Below are positions 33,030-42,163 of a DNA stretch of 47,588 bases, one piece after another. Both the position numbers and the translations under genes were made by a program. The notes beneath the pieces are model-generated. The model was not told where the DNA came from. It saw nothing but the letters and a program-made list of their open reading frames with translations, and did no database searches. Position 1 is the first letter of the stretch; each line of letters opens with the position of its first letter. Source of the DNA: CAZJYI01 sp964550025 (GTDB taxonomy: Bacteria > Verrucomicrobiota > Kiritimatiellia > UBA8416 > CAYOBW01); contig CAZJYI010000085.1 in NCBI GenBank assembly GCA_964550025.1, positions 1 through 47,588 on the forward strand, read 5' to 3'.

Positions 33030-34304
33030 TCACTTCAGTTTCAGCACGATCAGGGAGAAGACCCGCAGCGCCATCAGGCAGACGACGGCGAGGCCGATGC
33101 CCCCGAGGACGTTGGCGGCGATGCCGTTTCGACGCTCGCCCATGATGTCCTTGCGGTTGGCCAGCCATAGCAGCACGGTAGCCATCAGCGGATTGCCCAG
33201 GACTGTCAGTGCCTGGCCGAAGATGATCAGCTTGACCGGCTTCTCGCCCGTTCTCAAGGCGAGCATCGCAACGAGCATGCCCACGAGCAGCACGCCCACC
33301 GTGCAACGTCTCGGCCAGGGATCGCTCAGGCGGGCCGGTTTTCCCAACCCGTCCGCCAGAATGCCACCGCCGATCATGGCGTTGACGAGGAACGGGTTCA
33401 TGGCGACGGCCAGCAGCCCGATGCAGAAGACGATGTGCGCGGTGGCCCCAAGCAGGGGCCGCAGCGACTGGGCCAGAACGCCGATATCCGTCGCGGGTTT
33501 GCCGGGAATCACCGTTGCCGTCGTACACATGATGACGGCGCTTACCCCGGCGATCACAACGACTCCCGCGATCGAGTCGCCGATCCCCCGGGTGTAGTCC
33601 TTGACCGACCATCCCTTTTCCCGAACCAGGTTGCCCTGGTAGAACGCCGCCGCTACGGAAAAAGTCGTGCCGAGGAGCGAAGCGATCAGGATCATCGGAT
33701 CCCGAATGGCTCCATCGACCTTTCTTGGCACCGCGATCGGCAGCCCTCCCGGCCAACTTGGCACGAAGCCCTTGAGGAGCCCCAGCATATCGGGCCGGGC
33801 CACAATGAGGTCGAGAAGAAAGCAAACAAGGATGATGCCGACCATGACCTTCATGGTGCGTTCGAGTACGTGGTAGATCCTCTTGGCCGCGAAGAGGAAC
33901 ACGATGATCACACCGTTGAGCACCAGCAGAAGAACGTTCGGGTTGATGCTGGGAGCAAGAGTCCCCGCGGCGGCGACGAAGGCCAGGTTGTTGGAGAACT
34001 GGAACGCCGTACAGATGAGACAGAGGTTGATGCCGATAACGGCCGCAAACGTGCGCCCGGCGCGCTGGGCAACGAGCGTGCAGGGCGTCGCCCCTCCCAC
34101 GACGCCGATTCGCGCTGCCATGGTCAGGTACGTGCCCATCAGCACACCCGTGAGGATCAGCATCCAGAGCAGCTCATAGCCGTAGGTGGCGCCGACATTC
34201 GAACTGATCAGCAGACTGCCCGGCCCGAACACCACGCAGGCGGTGATCAGCGCCGGTCCGATCGTTCTCCACCAGGGAATCGTCTTCTCGCTCTGTTCCG
34301 TCAT
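33030..34304 (-). CDS. Nramp-like transporter with altered metal-site motifs
   Basis: 424 residues with about 11 hydrophobic segments in the Nramp/LeuT-like order. The start is the ATG at 34304 with AAGGAGG 8 bases upstream; the frame is open to 34442 without a site. In canonical Nramp the first helix has DPGN and the sixth has a Met-Pro-His, both binding Mn/Fe. Here these are GPGS (27-30) and SVAAAFYQGN (about 215-224), so both metal-ligand motifs are lost. It may carry a different ion (as Nramp-related Mg or Al transporters do) or something else. It is convergent with the MTHFR-like gene and divergent from marR. Confidence 0.75.
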   Translation of the reverse strand: MTEQSEKTIPWWRTIGPALITACVVFGPGSLLISSNVGATYGYELLWMLILTGVLMGTYLTMAARIGVVGGATPCTLVAQRAGRTFAAVIGINLCLICTAFQFSNNLAFVAAAGTLAPSINPNVLLLVLNGVIIVFLFAAKRIYHVLERTMKVMVGIILVCFLLDLIVARPDMLGLLKGFVPSWPGGLPIAVPRKVDGAIRDPMILIASLLGTTFSVAAAFYQGNLVREKGWSVKDYTRGIGDSIAGVVVIAGVSAVIMCTTATVIPGKPATDIGVLAQSLRPLLGATAHIVFCIGLLAVAMNPFLVNAMIGGGILADGLGKPARLSDPWPRRCTVGVLLVGMLVAMLALRTGEKPVKLIIFGQALTVLGNPLMATVLLWLANRKDIMGERRNGIAANVLGGIGLAVVCLMALRVFSLIVLKLK

Positions 34305-34436
34305 CGGTCGTCCTCCTTGTCCATTGACTGCCAGTCTGCGTGGTTTCGTCGGCAGTCCGGCGCGTGCGCGGTATGAACGGTATAGCGCAATTCTGAACGA
34401 ATAGCCAGAATCACGGATACTGCCCCCATTCTCTTC

Positions 34437-34466
34437 TTGCAAGGGACACCATTTTGCCTATATATT
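34437..34466 (+). promoter_or_regulatory. Possible promoter for the marR operon
   Basis: TTGCAA (34437-34442) and TATATT (34461-34466) with an 18-bp spacer. The A+T content is much higher than around it. It precedes the palindromic operator by a few bases and the marR start by about 50. Confidence 0.45.
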
Positions 34467-34471
34467 TCAGG

Positions 34472-34493
34472 TATCAAACTATTTTGTTAGATA
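34472..34493. promoter_or_regulatory. Probable MarR operator
   Basis: TATCAAAC (34472-34479), 6-bp spacer TATTTT, GTTAGATA (34486-34493): the halves match at 7 of 8 positions. It sits between the likely -10 and the marR start, the usual place for a MarR autorepressor site. Confidence 0.55.
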
Positions 34494-34514
34494 AGTATTA
34501 GCGAAGTGAATTGC

Positions 34515-34982
34515 ATGATGTCCGAGCAACCGACGGTAGAAGCGCAGATGCGCCTGATAATGGACACGGGGCATCGTCTGCACGACCACATCATGAAGGC
34601 GCAGGAGCAGCAGATGCGGGAGAAGGTCTGGGAAGATCTCTCGATGCTCCAGGCGCACGCCGTGCACTGGGTACACGAGGCCGGTGAGTTGAGCATGACG
34701 GAGCTGGCGGAGCGACTCGATGTCTCCGCCCCGTCCGCGTCGGCGCTCGTCGACCGGCTTGTCAGGAAGGGGTTCTTGACGCGCAGGCACAGCGAGGAGG
34801 ACCGTCGCAAGGTCATTGTGCAGGTCGAGCCGCACGCCCTGCCGGGCATCGAGCAATTCCATGCCGTCATGCACAAGGCCTTCTTCGACCTGTCGAAACG
34901 CATCGGCGCCGAGACCATGCGTCAGTGGTACGAGGTGATGCTGAAGATCCGGGCCATCCTGGACGAAACGGAAGAGGTGTGA
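34515..34982 (+). CDS. MarR-family repressor
   Basis: 155 residues. A winged helix lies around residues 57-105: LSMTELAERLDVSAPSAS (helix-turn-helix) and VRKGFLTRRHSEEDRRKV (wing), typical of MarR. It lies first in an efflux operon, 1 bp before the membrane-fusion gene, so it most likely represses the pump and itself through the palindrome just upstream, released by a pump substrate (inference). The start could be GTG 34506, ATG 34515 or ATG 34518; I chose 34515 because GAAGTG precedes it at 6 bases. Confidence 0.85.
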   Translation: MMSEQPTVEAQMRLIMDTGHRLHDHIMKAQEQQMREKVWEDLSMLQAHAVHWVHEAGELSMTELAERLDVSAPSASALVDRLVRKGFLTRRHSEEDRRKVIVQVEPHALPGIEQFHAVMHKAFFDLSKRIGAETMRQWYEVMLKIRAILDETEEV

Positions 34983-34983
34983 G

Positions 34984-36321
34984 ATGTCGCCCCGGCAACA
35001 GAGACTTTGGGAAGCCGTTATCGTTCGTATTGTAGTGTCCGTGCTGATACTCGGCGCCGGTTTCGGAGGGATGTTCGGGTTGATGAAGCTGCGGCGTCCG
35101 CCGGCCGAGGCCGCTGTCGAGGAATCGAGCCTGAGCGTGGAAGCCGTGATCGTTGAGCGGGGCGATTACCCCGTCAGCATTGTCGCGTTCGGAGAGGTGT
35201 CCCCGCTTGATGTCAGCGTAATCTCCTGCGAGGTCTCCGGCCGCGTCGTCGAAGTGAACCCGCTTCTGGAGACGGGGGAGAGGCTCCGGCAGGGGGACGT
35301 CCTTGTCCGTATCGACGACCGCGACTATCGGGCGGCCAGGGACGAAGCCCTTGCGTCCGTCAGGCAGTTGGAGAAGACGCTTGCCAAGCTCAACCTGCAG
35401 CTCCGCTACGACAAGGAGCGTCTGGCGTTGCAGGTACGAACGCGGGATCTGGCGGCGAAAGAGTTCGAGCGCGTGCGCAAGCTGCTCGAAGACAGCAAGG
35501 TCGGTTCCCAGGCTTCTGTGGAGGGCGCGGAGCGTGCGTACAACGCGGCCGCCACCCAGGTCATTTCGCTGGAGCAATCCATCGACCTTTTGCCGATCCA
35601 GATTGCCGAGACGGAACAGGCCCTTGCGGGCGCCAGGGCGCGGTTGGCGCGTACCGAGGCCAACCTGGAGCGCTGCGTTCTGACGGCACCTTTTGACTGC
35701 CGGGTGAAGTCGGCGCAGGTCGAGCTTGGGCAGCTCGCGGCCCCCAGCCAGCCCGTCGCGACCCTGACGGATGACAGCATCCTCGAGATCCACGTTCCGG
35801 TCGACAGCGTGGACGCCCGCAAATGGCTGCAATTCTCTCCGCATTCGGCCGGGGAGGAGCAGACGTGGTTTGCTTCGATTGAGCGCCGGTCCTGCCGCAT
35901 CCGCTGGACGGAGGATCCGGACGGGCACGTATGGCAGGGAAAGTTGCATCGCGTGGTGGACTTTTCCACGGCAACCCGGACTCTCGTGCTGGCCGTTCGG
36001 GTTGACGGGGAAACGGGGGGCGCCGCTACGGCGCTGCCGCTTGCCGAAGGCATGTTCTGCAAGGTCGAGATTCCCGGCCGGGGGCTGAAGTCCGCGTTCC
36101 GCGTACCCCGTACGGCCGTGACCTATGACCAGAACCTCTACGTGGCGCGAAGCAATCGTCTCGAGACCGTTGCGGTACGCGTTGAGTACGTCGACGGCCG
36201 CTATTCGTACATCTCGTCCGGTCTGTCCGCCGGGGATCGCGTGATCACGACGCGTCTGATCGATCCACTGGAAGGCTCCCTGCTTGACGTTAGCGACCGG
36301 CACGGGGAAGACGCGTCATGA
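34984..36321 (+). CDS. RND efflux membrane-fusion protein
   Basis: 445 residues. Periplasmic adaptor linking the inner-membrane pump to TolC. A N-terminal hydrophobic anchor (ILGAGFGGMFGLM) precedes a barrel-sandwich half (SGRVVEVNPLLETGERLRQGDVLVRID), a long helical hairpin of about 110 residues (near 110-220), the second half (FDCRVKSAQVELGQLAAPSQP) and a beta-barrel. No lipobox. The ATG is 1 bp after marR; its end overlaps the RND gene as ATGA. Confidence 0.88.
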   Translation: MSPRQQRLWEAVIVRIVVSVLILGAGFGGMFGLMKLRRPPAEAAVEESSLSVEAVIVERGDYPVSIVAFGEVSPLDVSVISCEVSGRVVEVNPLLETGERLRQGDVLVRIDDRDYRAARDEALASVRQLEKTLAKLNLQLRYDKERLALQVRTRDLAAKEFERVRKLLEDSKVGSQASVEGAERAYNAAATQVISLEQSIDLLPIQIAETEQALAGARARLARTEANLERCVLTAPFDCRVKSAQVELGQLAAPSQPVATLTDDSILEIHVPVDSVDARKWLQFSPHSAGEEQTWFASIERRSCRIRWTEDPDGHVWQGKLHRVVDFSTATRTLVLAVRVDGETGGAATALPLAEGMFCKVEIPGRGLKSAFRVPRTAVTYDQNLYVARSNRLETVAVRVEYVDGRYSYISSGLSAGDRVITTRLIDPLEGSLLDVSDRHGEDAS

Positions 36322-39300
36322 AACGTATCATTGCGGCTTTTGCACGCAACACGGTGTTCGCGAATATCGTTCTGCTGATGATCTTCGTGTCGGGCACGTT
36401 CGCCGTCAAGCAGATGGTGCGCGAGACCTTTCCGCAGTTTTCCCTGGACTACATCTTCGTCACTGTACCGTATCCCGGCGCCGATCCCGAGGAGGTGGAA
36501 GAGGGGATCTGCCGCAAGATCGAGGAGGCCATCGAGGACGTCGAGGGGATCAAGGAGTACGGCACGACTTCGGAGGAAAGTGTCGGCATCACCTTTGTCG
36601 AGGTCAAGGAGGGCTATGACGTCCAGGTTGTCATGGACCGCGTGCGGAGCAAGGTGGACTCGATCTCGACGTTTCCGCCCGATGCCGAGAAGCCGATCAT
36701 CACCGAGCTCATCCACCGCGAGACCGTGGCGATCCTCTCGCTGTCGGGCGACATGCCCGAGCGTCGTCTGAAGGAGTGGGCGGCGGATATTAAGGATGAG
36801 CTGCAGGCCCTGCCGGAGATCTCGCAGGTCGTCATCAGCGGCGTACGCGACTACGAGATTGCCATCGAGATTTCGGAATCCCGCCTGCGGGAGTACGGCC
36901 TCTCTCTCGAACAGGTCGCCGATGCCGTCAAGCGCAGCAGTTTGAATATGCCCGGCGGCACCATTCGCACGGAAGGCGAGGAAATCCGTGTACGGACGCT
37001 TGGCCGCAAGTACCGCGGCGAAGAGTTTGCCGGCATCGTCGTGCTGGCCCGGCCCACCGGCGAGATCATCACGCTCGACCGGTTGGCGGCGATACGCGAC
37101 GGCTTCACGGAGGATCCCATCTCTACACGGGTCAACGGCCATCGTGCCGTGTTCGTGAACGTGCTCAAGACCGAGGAACAGGACTCGATCGAGATCTCGG
37201 AGGTGATCAAGACTTTCGTCGCACGCAAAGAAAAGCAGTTGCCCGAGGGGGCCTCGCTCACGATGTTGCTGGACCTGTCCGTGTTTCTCCGCGGCCGTCT
37301 GCGGCTCCTCATCAGGAATGGTGCCATCGGCATCACGCTGGTGTTCATTATCCTGTGGATTTTCCTCGATCTGCGGTTGAGCTTCTGGGCCGGCATGGGC
37401 ATGCCCATCTCCGTGGCCGGAGCGCTGGTCATACTGTGGTTCTTTGGCGGCAGCTTGAACATGATCTCCCTGTTCGGGCTGATCATGGTGCTCGGGATCA
37501 TCGTCGACGACGCCATCGTGGTGGGCGAAGCCATCTATGTCTACCGCAAGCAGGGCAGCTCCCCGCTGGCGGCCGCGGTGGAAGGGGTCTGCGAGGTCGG
37601 CATGCCCGTCATCGCCGCCGTGACGACCACGATCGTTGCCTTCGTGCCCCTGATGTACGTGGGCGGGATCATGGGCAAGTTCATCAAGATCCTCCCGGTC
37701 GTGGTCATCGCCTGCCTTGCCGTGTCGCTGATCGAATGCCTCATCCTGCTTCCCGCGCACCTGGGAGACCTCGGCGATCTCGTGGCGAAGAAGCAAAGCC
37801 GCAACCCGTTGCGCCGATGGCTGGGTGCATTCCACGACGCGACCAGCGGTGGGCTGGAACGCTTCGTGAAGTCCGTCTACGCGCCTTTTGTCGAGCGCGC
37901 CCTGCGCTGGCGCTACGTTTCGCTCTGCGTAGCCGTGTCCGTCCTGCTGCTCACCCTCGGGCTGGTCGTCGGCGGAATCCTCAAGTTCGAAGTCTTCCCC
38001 GGCCTCGACGGCTTCGTTATCAACTCCAAGATCGAGTTTCCCGCGGGCACACCCCCGGCGGTGACGCGCGCCGCGGTGGAGCGCATGGAGGTCGCCGCGG
38101 CCTCCCTCGCGGAACGCGTGCCCACCAAGTCGGGCGATCCCCTCATCAAGTACTGCATTGCCGCCGTGGGACAGACCATGGGGGAAATTCCGGAATACGG
38201 CCCTAACCTGGGCGGGGTGCAGATTATCCTGGTGGACGCCGAGGACCGCGATGTCCGCTCCAGGGACGTACTCCTCGAGTGGGAAAAGGAGATCGGGCCC
38301 ATTCCCGGCGCGACGGCCGTCACGTTTCAGGAAATGGAGGCCGGCCCGCCCGGCGCGCCGATCGAAATCTGGATCCGCGGCAAACGGATGGACAAGATTC
38401 TGGAAGCGGCCGACGACCTGATGGCACGCCTGAAGCGCTTTGAAGGCGTCCGGCAGATCCAGTCGGACTTCCGGCGGGGCAAGACCGAGATCCGCCTCAA
38501 ACTGAAACCGGAAGCGCGCGGCCTGAACCTGACCGTTGCCGACCTCGCCCGACAGGTCCACTCGGCCTACTATGGCAACGAGGCCGTGCGCATTCAGCGG
38601 GGGCGCGACGACATCCGCGTCAAGGTGCGCTACACCGAAGACGAACGGCGCAGCATCTCCGACATCCGCCAGGTGCGTATCCGCACGCCGCGCGGGCATG
38701 CCGTGCCGCTTCTCTCCGTGGCCGACGTTTCCTTCGAGCCCGGCTACGCGACCATCTCGCGCAAGGACGGGATGCGCAATGTGGCGGTAACGGCGGAGAT
38801 TGACAAGAACCGGGCCAACGCGGCCGAGGTCTTCGCCGAATTGAACCGCGAGTATTTCCCGGACCTTCGCCGACGCTACCCGGGTATCTTCGTCAGCCAG
38901 CGCGGCGAGAAGAAGAAAATGGCCGAATCCTTCACCAGCCTCTATGTGGGTTACCCGCTGGCGCTGCTGGGGATATACATCATCATCGCGACGATGTTCC
39001 GCTCCTATGCGCAGCCCGTCGTCATCATGCTCACCGTGCCCTTTGGCATTATCGGCGCCTTCATGGGACACCTGCTGATGGGGTACAAGCTGTCCATGAT
39101 GAGCATGTTCGGGATCGTGGCGTTGTCGGGCGTCGTCGTCAACGACGCCATTGTGCTCATCGAGCGCATCAACGGCAATCTTGCCCAGGGCATGCCGTTT
39201 GCCGAGGCCGTGCGCGGCGGCGCCGTACGCCGGTTCCGGGCCGTGTTCCTGACAACGGTCAGCACCGTGGGCGGACTGACTCCCCTTATCCTGGAAAAGG

Positions 39301-39512
39301 ACTTGCAGGCCCGCTTCCTGATTCCGATGGCACTGTCCATTGCGGCCGGTGTCGCCTTTGCCACGCTACTCACGCTGGTGCTGATTCCGAGTCTGCTGGC
39401 CGTGCTCAACGACGCTCGGCGCCTCAGCTTCCGCCTGCGGAAAGGCCACTGGCCCACACCCGAGGCGGTTGAACCGGCCGCCCGGCGACACGAGGGACGC
39501 GATGAATACTGA
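36318..39512 (+). CDS. RND efflux pump, inner-membrane subunit
   Basis: 1064 residues, the size of AcrB-type pumps, with 12 hydrophobic helices and two large periplasmic loops. The TM4 acid pair is present (GIIVDDAIVVGEA), part of the proton relay. In TM10 the usual Lys is replaced: GVVVNDAIVLIERIN, so the relay differs from AcrB, as in other RND subgroups. Substrate is not readable; drugs, lipids or metals are all possible. The start overlaps the fusion protein stop as ATGA; its end overlaps the TolC start by 11 bp. Confidence 0.9.
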   Translation: MKRIIAAFARNTVFANIVLLMIFVSGTFAVKQMVRETFPQFSLDYIFVTVPYPGADPEEVEEGICRKIEEAIEDVEGIKEYGTTSEESVGITFVEVKEGYDVQVVMDRVRSKVDSISTFPPDAEKPIITELIHRETVAILSLSGDMPERRLKEWAADIKDELQALPEISQVVISGVRDYEIAIEISESRLREYGLSLEQVADAVKRSSLNMPGGTIRTEGEEIRVRTLGRKYRGEEFAGIVVLARPTGEIITLDRLAAIRDGFTEDPISTRVNGHRAVFVNVLKTEEQDSIEISEVIKTFVARKEKQLPEGASLTMLLDLSVFLRGRLRLLIRNGAIGITLVFIILWIFLDLRLSFWAGMGMPISVAGALVILWFFGGSLNMISLFGLIMVLGIIVDDAIVVGEAIYVYRKQGSSPLAAAVEGVCEVGMPVIAAVTTTIVAFVPLMYVGGIMGKFIKILPVVVIACLAVSLIECLILLPAHLGDLGDLVAKKQSRNPLRRWLGAFHDATSGGLERFVKSVYAPFVERALRWRYVSLCVAVSVLLLTLGLVVGGILKFEVFPGLDGFVINSKIEFPAGTPPAVTRAAVERMEVAAASLAERVPTKSGDPLIKYCIAAVGQTMGEIPEYGPNLGGVQIILVDAEDRDVRSRDVLLEWEKEIGPIPGATAVTFQEMEAGPPGAPIEIWIRGKRMDKILEAADDLMARLKRFEGVRQIQSDFRRGKTEIRLKLKPEARGLNLTVADLARQVHSAYYGNEAVRIQRGRDDIRVKVRYTEDERRSISDIRQVRIRTPRGHAVPLLSVADVSFEPGYATISRKDGMRNVAVTAEIDKNRANAAEVFAELNREYFPDLRRRYPGIFVSQRGEKKKMAESFTSLYVGYPLALLGIYIIIATMFRSYAQPVVIMLTVPFGIIGAFMGHLLMGYKLSMMSMFGIVALSGVVVNDAIVLIERINGNLAQGMPFAEAVRGGAVRRFRAVFLTTVSTVGGLTPLILEKDLQARFLIPMALSIAAGVAFATLLTLVLIPSLLAVLNDARRLSFRLRKGHWPTPEAVEPAARRHEGRDEY

Positions 39513-40908
39513 TATCTGCAAGCGGGGAACGGTCGTTGTCGCGATCTCTGTCGCGATCCTTGTCGGTGTTCCCCTCACCCGCGCCGACACCAATCTCACG
39601 GGGATGACCGAGCTCACTATCGAGGATGCCGTACGCATCGCGCTCGCGGACAACCCCTCCCTGGCCGCCGCGGCGGCTCGCGCCGTCCAGGCGCGCGCGC
39701 GGCTCGCGCAGGCGCGTTCGCAGTACTGGCCCACCGTGGAATCCAGCGCTTCCGCCGCACACGTCGACACCGCCGACGCCGCCTATCGTGCCGAGCTCGG
39801 CGTGGACAATCCCGAGACGTACTACCGCGCCGAGCTGGGCGCCTCCTGGGTGCTCTTTAACGGCTTTGCGCGCATGTTCAGCGTCGCCCTGGCGCGATGC
39901 GGCGCGGAAGAGTCGGAGGCCGCGTTGCGGGAAGCACGGCGTCAGATTGCCCTCGCCGTGACGCAGATCTATCTCTCTGCGCAACTGGCCCGCGAGAGCA
40001 TCGCGATTGCCGAAGCCGACGCCGCGTTCAACGCGCGCCTGCTCGAAGAGACGCGGGCGACGCGGGCCGCGGGAGGCGGGTCCCTCTCGGATGAACTCAA
40101 CTTCGAGATCCGTGCCAATGCCGCCGCGGCGACTCTGATCGAGGTCCGCCGCGATTACGCGTTGACCCGCATCGGGCTGGCCGCCCTGATGGGCCTGTCG
40201 GCGGCGGCCCTCCCCGAGGACCTCGCTACGGTGCCGCTGTCCGCCGAAACACCGGCCAAGCTGGACACTCCCCAGGCGGACAAGGCTCTGGAGACAGCCT
40301 TGGCCTGCCGGCCCGACCTGGTGCGCGCGAGGGCCTCCGTGGCCCGCACGGAAGCCGCCGTGGGTGTCGCGCGCGCAGCCTACTCGCCCTCCCTTGCGCT
40401 CTCGGCGAAGTTCAACGGTGAGCGGGCAGAAGACCCGGGCTTCTCGTCCGACGACATCGGCTCAACGGCCGGCATAGCGCTCAGTTACACGTTCTTCGAC
40501 GGCGGTAAGCGACGGGCCGCCCTGCGGGAATCGCGCGCCGCGTCAGCCGAAGCCGTGAACCAGCTTCGCGAGACTGAACTGAGCGTTTTGCGGGAGACAC
40601 GCGAAGCCGTTGCCGCCCTAGAGGCGGCCCAGGCGCAGCTCAAGCTGCAGCGCCGCAATACGTCGCTTGTCGAACAGAACCGTGAGCTGGTCGAAAAGGA
40701 ATACACTGCCGGCCAGACGTCGCTGACGCGGCTGAACGAAGCGCAGCGGGACCTGGTATCGGCCCAGGTGCAGTTGGCGCGGGCCCGCATTGCCGTGCGC
40801 AAAGCACGCGCGGAGCTGGGAGCCGCCACCGGCCGCGTGGTGAACGCCGGGGAGGGGGCGGTCTCCCCGGAGGCGCAGGCCGCCCCGGAGGAGAGCCAGA
40901 GGGAATGA
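39502..40908 (+). CDS. TolC-like outer-membrane efflux protein
   Basis: 468 residues. A signal peptide (VVVAISVAILVGVPLTRADT) is followed by two repeats of the outer-membrane efflux family (long coiled-coil helices, e.g. RQIALAVTQIYLSAQLARES and AVNQLRETELSVLRETREAV), so it should form the outer-membrane channel of the pump. I start at the ATG at 39502, which has GAGGG before it; the ATG at 39469 lies inside the pump gene without a leader. Its stop overlaps the phosphoesterase gene as ATGA. Confidence 0.88.
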   Translation: MNTDICKRGTVVVAISVAILVGVPLTRADTNLTGMTELTIEDAVRIALADNPSLAAAAARAVQARARLAQARSQYWPTVESSASAAHVDTADAAYRAELGVDNPETYYRAELGASWVLFNGFARMFSVALARCGAEESEAALREARRQIALAVTQIYLSAQLARESIAIAEADAAFNARLLEETRATRAAGGGSLSDELNFEIRANAAAATLIEVRRDYALTRIGLAALMGLSAAALPEDLATVPLSAETPAKLDTPQADKALETALACRPDLVRARASVARTEAAVGVARAAYSPSLALSAKFNGERAEDPGFSSDDIGSTAGIALSYTFFDGGKRRAALRESRAASAEAVNQLRETELSVLRETREAVAALEAAQAQLKLQRRNTSLVEQNRELVEKEYTAGQTSLTRLNEAQRDLVSAQVQLARARIAVRKARAELGAATGRVVNAGEGAVSPEAQAAPEESQRE

Positions 40909-41486
40909 CGCGCGCCTGGTTTACGGCCGACTACCACATGGGGCACAGCAACATCATCGGTCTCTGCGAGAGGCCCTTCGCTGCCGTGGAAGAGATGGAA
41001 AACCGCATTATCCAGTGGCACAACGAGCTCGTTGGCCCCAGAGACACCGTCTATGACCTCGGCGACTTCGCCTTTCGTTGTTCGCCCGAGCACGCGGTTG
41101 AATGCCTGGAGAAACTCAACGGTCGAAGGGTGATGCTCTGGGGGAACCACGACAAGCCGCTCAGGCAGGCATGGCGCAGGGGGATGTTGAAGAGCCTGGT
41201 GGCGACTGGACGAGTCACTTTCATCGGTGATTCCGATCCAGGGCTGCAGACCGCGCTCCAGGTTTCGAACGACGGGCAGCGCATCGTGCTGGCGCACTAC
41301 GCGCAGCGCACCTGGGCGGGCGCTTTCCGGGGAACCTGGCACCTGTTCGGCCACAGCCACGGCAACCTGAGCCCCTTCCGCAAGAGCTTCGACGTCGGCG
41401 TCGACGCCAACAACTTCCGCCCCCTCAGCTTCGAAGCCGTTCGGGCACGAATGGACGCCGTGACCGAGGCGTTTTCCGAAGAATAG
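40905..41486 (+). CDS. Calcineurin-like metallophosphoesterase
   Basis: 193 residues. Metal and phosphate motifs are in order: DYHMGHSN (D-x-H), YDLGDFAF (GD), WGNHD, LAHYAQR and GHSHG. This fits small bacterial and phage calcineurin-type phosphoesterases; the substrate is unknown. The ATG overlaps the TolC stop (ATGA), so it is the last gene of the efflux operon, an unusual place for such an enzyme. It is convergent with the nuclease module that follows. Confidence 0.85.
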   Translation: MTRAWFTADYHMGHSNIIGLCERPFAAVEEMENRIIQWHNELVGPRDTVYDLGDFAFRCSPEHAVECLEKLNGRRVMLWGNHDKPLRQAWRRGMLKSLVATGRVTFIGDSDPGLQTALQVSNDGQRIVLAHYAQRTWAGAFRGTWHLFGHSHGNLSPFRKSFDVGVDANNFRPLSFEAVRARMDAVTEAFSEE

Positions 41487-41563
41487 CCCTGTGCCCCTGT
41501 ACTCCGACGGCCGGGCGGCCGCGATCAATGAGTTGTCTCGCGAAGCTCTTGCCGTCTGCAGGA

Positions 41564-42163
41564 TCACAGGAGGTCTTGCCGTCGCGCTTCGTGCCAGACA
41601 AACGGCGAATGCCCGTTGAGGTGTTCCGAGGAGACATGGTTCTCCATGTATTCCTGGAAATGGCGAGCCCGCATCTCGTTTGCCTCGGGTTCATCGAGTC
41701 TCAGGCGGTTGATCGTCGCCCGTGCCCTCTCCCGTATGTGTTCCGGCTTGCGCGGGTTGGGTTTGACGGCACCTGACACGAGATTGAGCACGAATGTGTC
41801 GGGCTCAATATCGAACGGATCGAGGATGTCGTCAAAACGGTTCTTGTTGCGGTTGGCGCCCAGGCAACTCAGCCGGTAGTTCGACCACTCGTAGGCCAAG
41901 CCCGCGTTGCGCGACTTCGCGACAAAATGATCCGTGGAATGCGCGCCCAATCGCCATTCGAAGTAGACGCACAGATAGGCACAGATGCCAGAGTAGGCTT
42001 CCCAGAGCTCCCTGGACATTGCTCGCCAGTGGGAGGGTAGCTCGGACGGCTCCGGCGGCGGTTGGTCGACTGCAATGCCCTTCTCGTGCAGCCACTCCAG
42101 GCCGGGTTGCCTGACCCTGGTGTCAAAGCCTGACGGCTCCGGTGCTGGTGCGACCGGGATCAC
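41564..42163 (-). CDS. HNH nuclease of a Septu-like module (PtuB-like)
   Basis: 199 residues. The HNH-type core is at about 78-115: TDHFVAKS (His79), EWSNYRLSC (Asn95, Cys100) and NRNKNRF (Asn residues near 104-108). This is the layout of the PtuB/TIGR02646-like HNH family. The usual second Cys of the zinc pair seems missing (LSCLGAN instead of CxxC; the upstream pair is CAYLC), so zinc binding is uncertain. I start at the GTG at 42163, which overlaps the ATPase TGA as GTGA and has AAGGG 8 bases upstream; a TTG at 42199 is less likely. Co-translated with the ATPase, so probably its effector: it may cut DNA when the ATPase senses infection (inference from Septu). Confidence 0.7.
   Translation of the reverse strand: MIPVAPAPEPSGFDTRVRQPGLEWLHEKGIAVDQPPPEPSELPSHWRAMSRELWEAYSGICAYLCVYFEWRLGAHSTDHFVAKSRNAGLAYEWSNYRLSCLGANRNKNRFDDILDPFDIEPDTFVLNLVSGAVKPNPRKPEHIRERARATINRLRLDEPEANEMRARHFQEYMENHVSSEHLNGHSPFVWHEARRQDLL

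Noticed and set aside
36201..39071. A 956-codon minus-strand frame across the RND pump
   Set aside because: It is antisense to a clearly conserved pump gene and has no recognisable domain.
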